A stretch of DNA of 15,249 nucleotides from NCBI RefSeq assembly GCF_014359955.1, contig NZ_JACIYL010000016.1, positions 1 to 15,249 on the forward strand, written 5' to 3'. The DNA comes from Thermogutta sp. (GTDB taxonomy: Bacteria; Planctomycetota; Planctomycetia; Pirellulales; Thermoguttaceae). Each line of letters opens with the position of its first letter. Within the stretch, counting starts at the first letter, position 1. A program made the position numbers and the translations under genes. Positions 14,497 through 15,249 of the stretch are shown here, in pieces. The notes under the pieces are model-generated. The model did no database searches. It was not told the origin of the DNA and was given only the letters and a program-made list of their open reading frames with translations.

Positions 14497-14626
14497 AATA
14501 TTGGGTGCAGGGAGTACCGGGCGCGGGCAACGAGTGCGCTGAGAGTATCGCCCAGGAAATCATCCCGATCGACAACCCGCCGCGGGGGCGGTCTCTGTGC
14601 CATCGAATAGAGAAAAGGAGGCACCT

Positions 14627-15249
14627 ATGAGTAAGGAAGGTTTTGTTGGGCCGCTCGAACGCATCGACGAGACCACCTGGCGAATCCCACCTGATTATAA
14701 ACCGGGAATGCAGGTCGAAGGCCGCATCTACGCCGACGACCGACTGATTGAGCAAATCCGCAAGGACCAGGCTCCCGAGCAGGTGGCCAACGTGGCGACG
14801 CTCCCCGGCATTCAGGTCGCCAGTCTGGCCATGCCCGACATCCACTGGGGTTACGGTTTCTGCATCGGTGGGGTGGCCGCCACGGATCCCGAGGAAGGTG
14901 GCGTTATCTCACCGGGTGGGGTGGGGTACGACATCAACTGTGGTGTCCGTCTCATGCGGACGAATCTCCATATTGACGATGTCCGGCCCCGATTGCCCGA
15001 ACTCATGAATATTCTGTTCCAGCGGATCCCGGCGGGGGTGGGCAAAGGCGGCCCCTATCTTTTTTCCGGAAAGCAGATGGACCAGCTTCTGGAGGAAGGC
15101 TGCCGGTACCTGAAAAAGATCGGACTGGCGACCGAGGAGGACCTCAAGAATACGGAAGAAGGCGGCTGCATGGCGGGGGCCGACGCTTCCTGTGTGAGTA
15201 CCGAGGCCAAAAAGCGAGGGAGCGACCAGTGTGGGACGCTGGGGGCGGG
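14627..15249 (+). CDS. rtcB: RtcB RNA ligase, 5' part (cut by window end)
   Basis: RtcB joins RNA 2',3'-cyclic phosphate or 3'-phosphate ends to 5'-hydroxyl ends using GTP and Mn2+, in tRNA splicing or RNA repair. The first 207 codons are present with no stop. Clear family blocks are VATLPGIQVASLAMPDIHWG (56-75), GFCIGGVAATD and PGGVGYDINCGVRL (96-109), which includes metal ligands D102 and C105. The next conserved block, GTLGAG, lies at the very end, and the catalytic histidine would be beyond the window. ATG 14627 has AAGGAGG (14615-14621) five bases upstream. The family is usually about 400-480 residues, so roughly half is missing. The N-terminal 45 residues precede the core and look specific to the longer RtcB types. 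No archease or RtcA gene is visible here. Confidence 0.95.
   Translation, partial: MSKEGFVGPLERIDETTWRIPPDYKPGMQVEGRIYADDRLIEQIRKDQAPEQVANVATLPGIQVASLAMPDIHWGYGFCIGGVAATDPEEGGVISPGGVGYDINCGVRLMRTNLHIDDVRPRLPELMNILFQRIPAGVGKGGPYLFSGKQMDQLLEEGCRYLKKIGLATEEDLKNTEEGGCMAGADASCVSTEAKKRGSDQCGTLGA

Noticed and set aside
14497..14626. Small gene or regulator between queF and rtcB
   Set aside because: No frame with a start and ribosome site; only a weak CCGCC/GGCGG hairpin is present.

Overview
The window most likely comes from the chromosome of a planctomycete, possibly a Pirellulales/Thermogutta-like lineage. Three things point there: a large secreted protein with an N-terminal LEPR-XLL-type motif (LEPRLLLA), a SpoVG with a four-cysteine zinc ribbon inserted in it, and many GC-rich palindromic repeats between genes. 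This is inferred from protein style; no 16S or other marker lies in the window.

Layout. Positions 1-435 hold no convincing gene. Next comes a membrane-anchored protein (436-3003, +) with one transmembrane helix, a roughly 345-residue Pro/Ala/Ser linker and four DUF11-like Ig-type repeats. Convergent to it is a 1073-residue exported protein (3166-6387, -) with seven SBBP repeats, probably one seven-bladed beta-propeller. A non-coding stretch of about 0.85 kb (6388-7242) carries several copies of a hairpin repeat. It leads to a tight two-gene operon (7243-9137, +): an ABC/RecF-like AAA ATPase and a small acidic-motif protein that looks Toprim-like. This pair resembles OLD/PARIS-type defence modules and is the best candidate for a little-described system here.

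Housekeeping genes follow: ispE (isoprenoid MEP pathway) and spoVG (RNA/DNA-binding regulator), an adjacency also known in other phyla. Then comes a non-coding stretch with a second family of palindromes, a clear promoter-like site, a leader hairpin and tRNA-Pro(CGG). A beta-carbonic anhydrase gene with a strong sigma70-like promoter comes next. The right end holds queuosine genes: queC-queE on the minus strand, divergent from queF on the plus strand. QueE, QueC and QueF cover CPH4 to CDG to preQ0 to preQ1; queD and tgt are not in the window. Last is the 5' part of rtcB (RNA ligase), cut by the window end.

Three of the better promoters share the -35 hexamer TTGACG with TAAAAT/TACAAT/TAAACT -10 boxes, suggesting an ordinary housekeeping sigma factor serves ispE, tRNA-Pro and the carbonic anhydrase gene.
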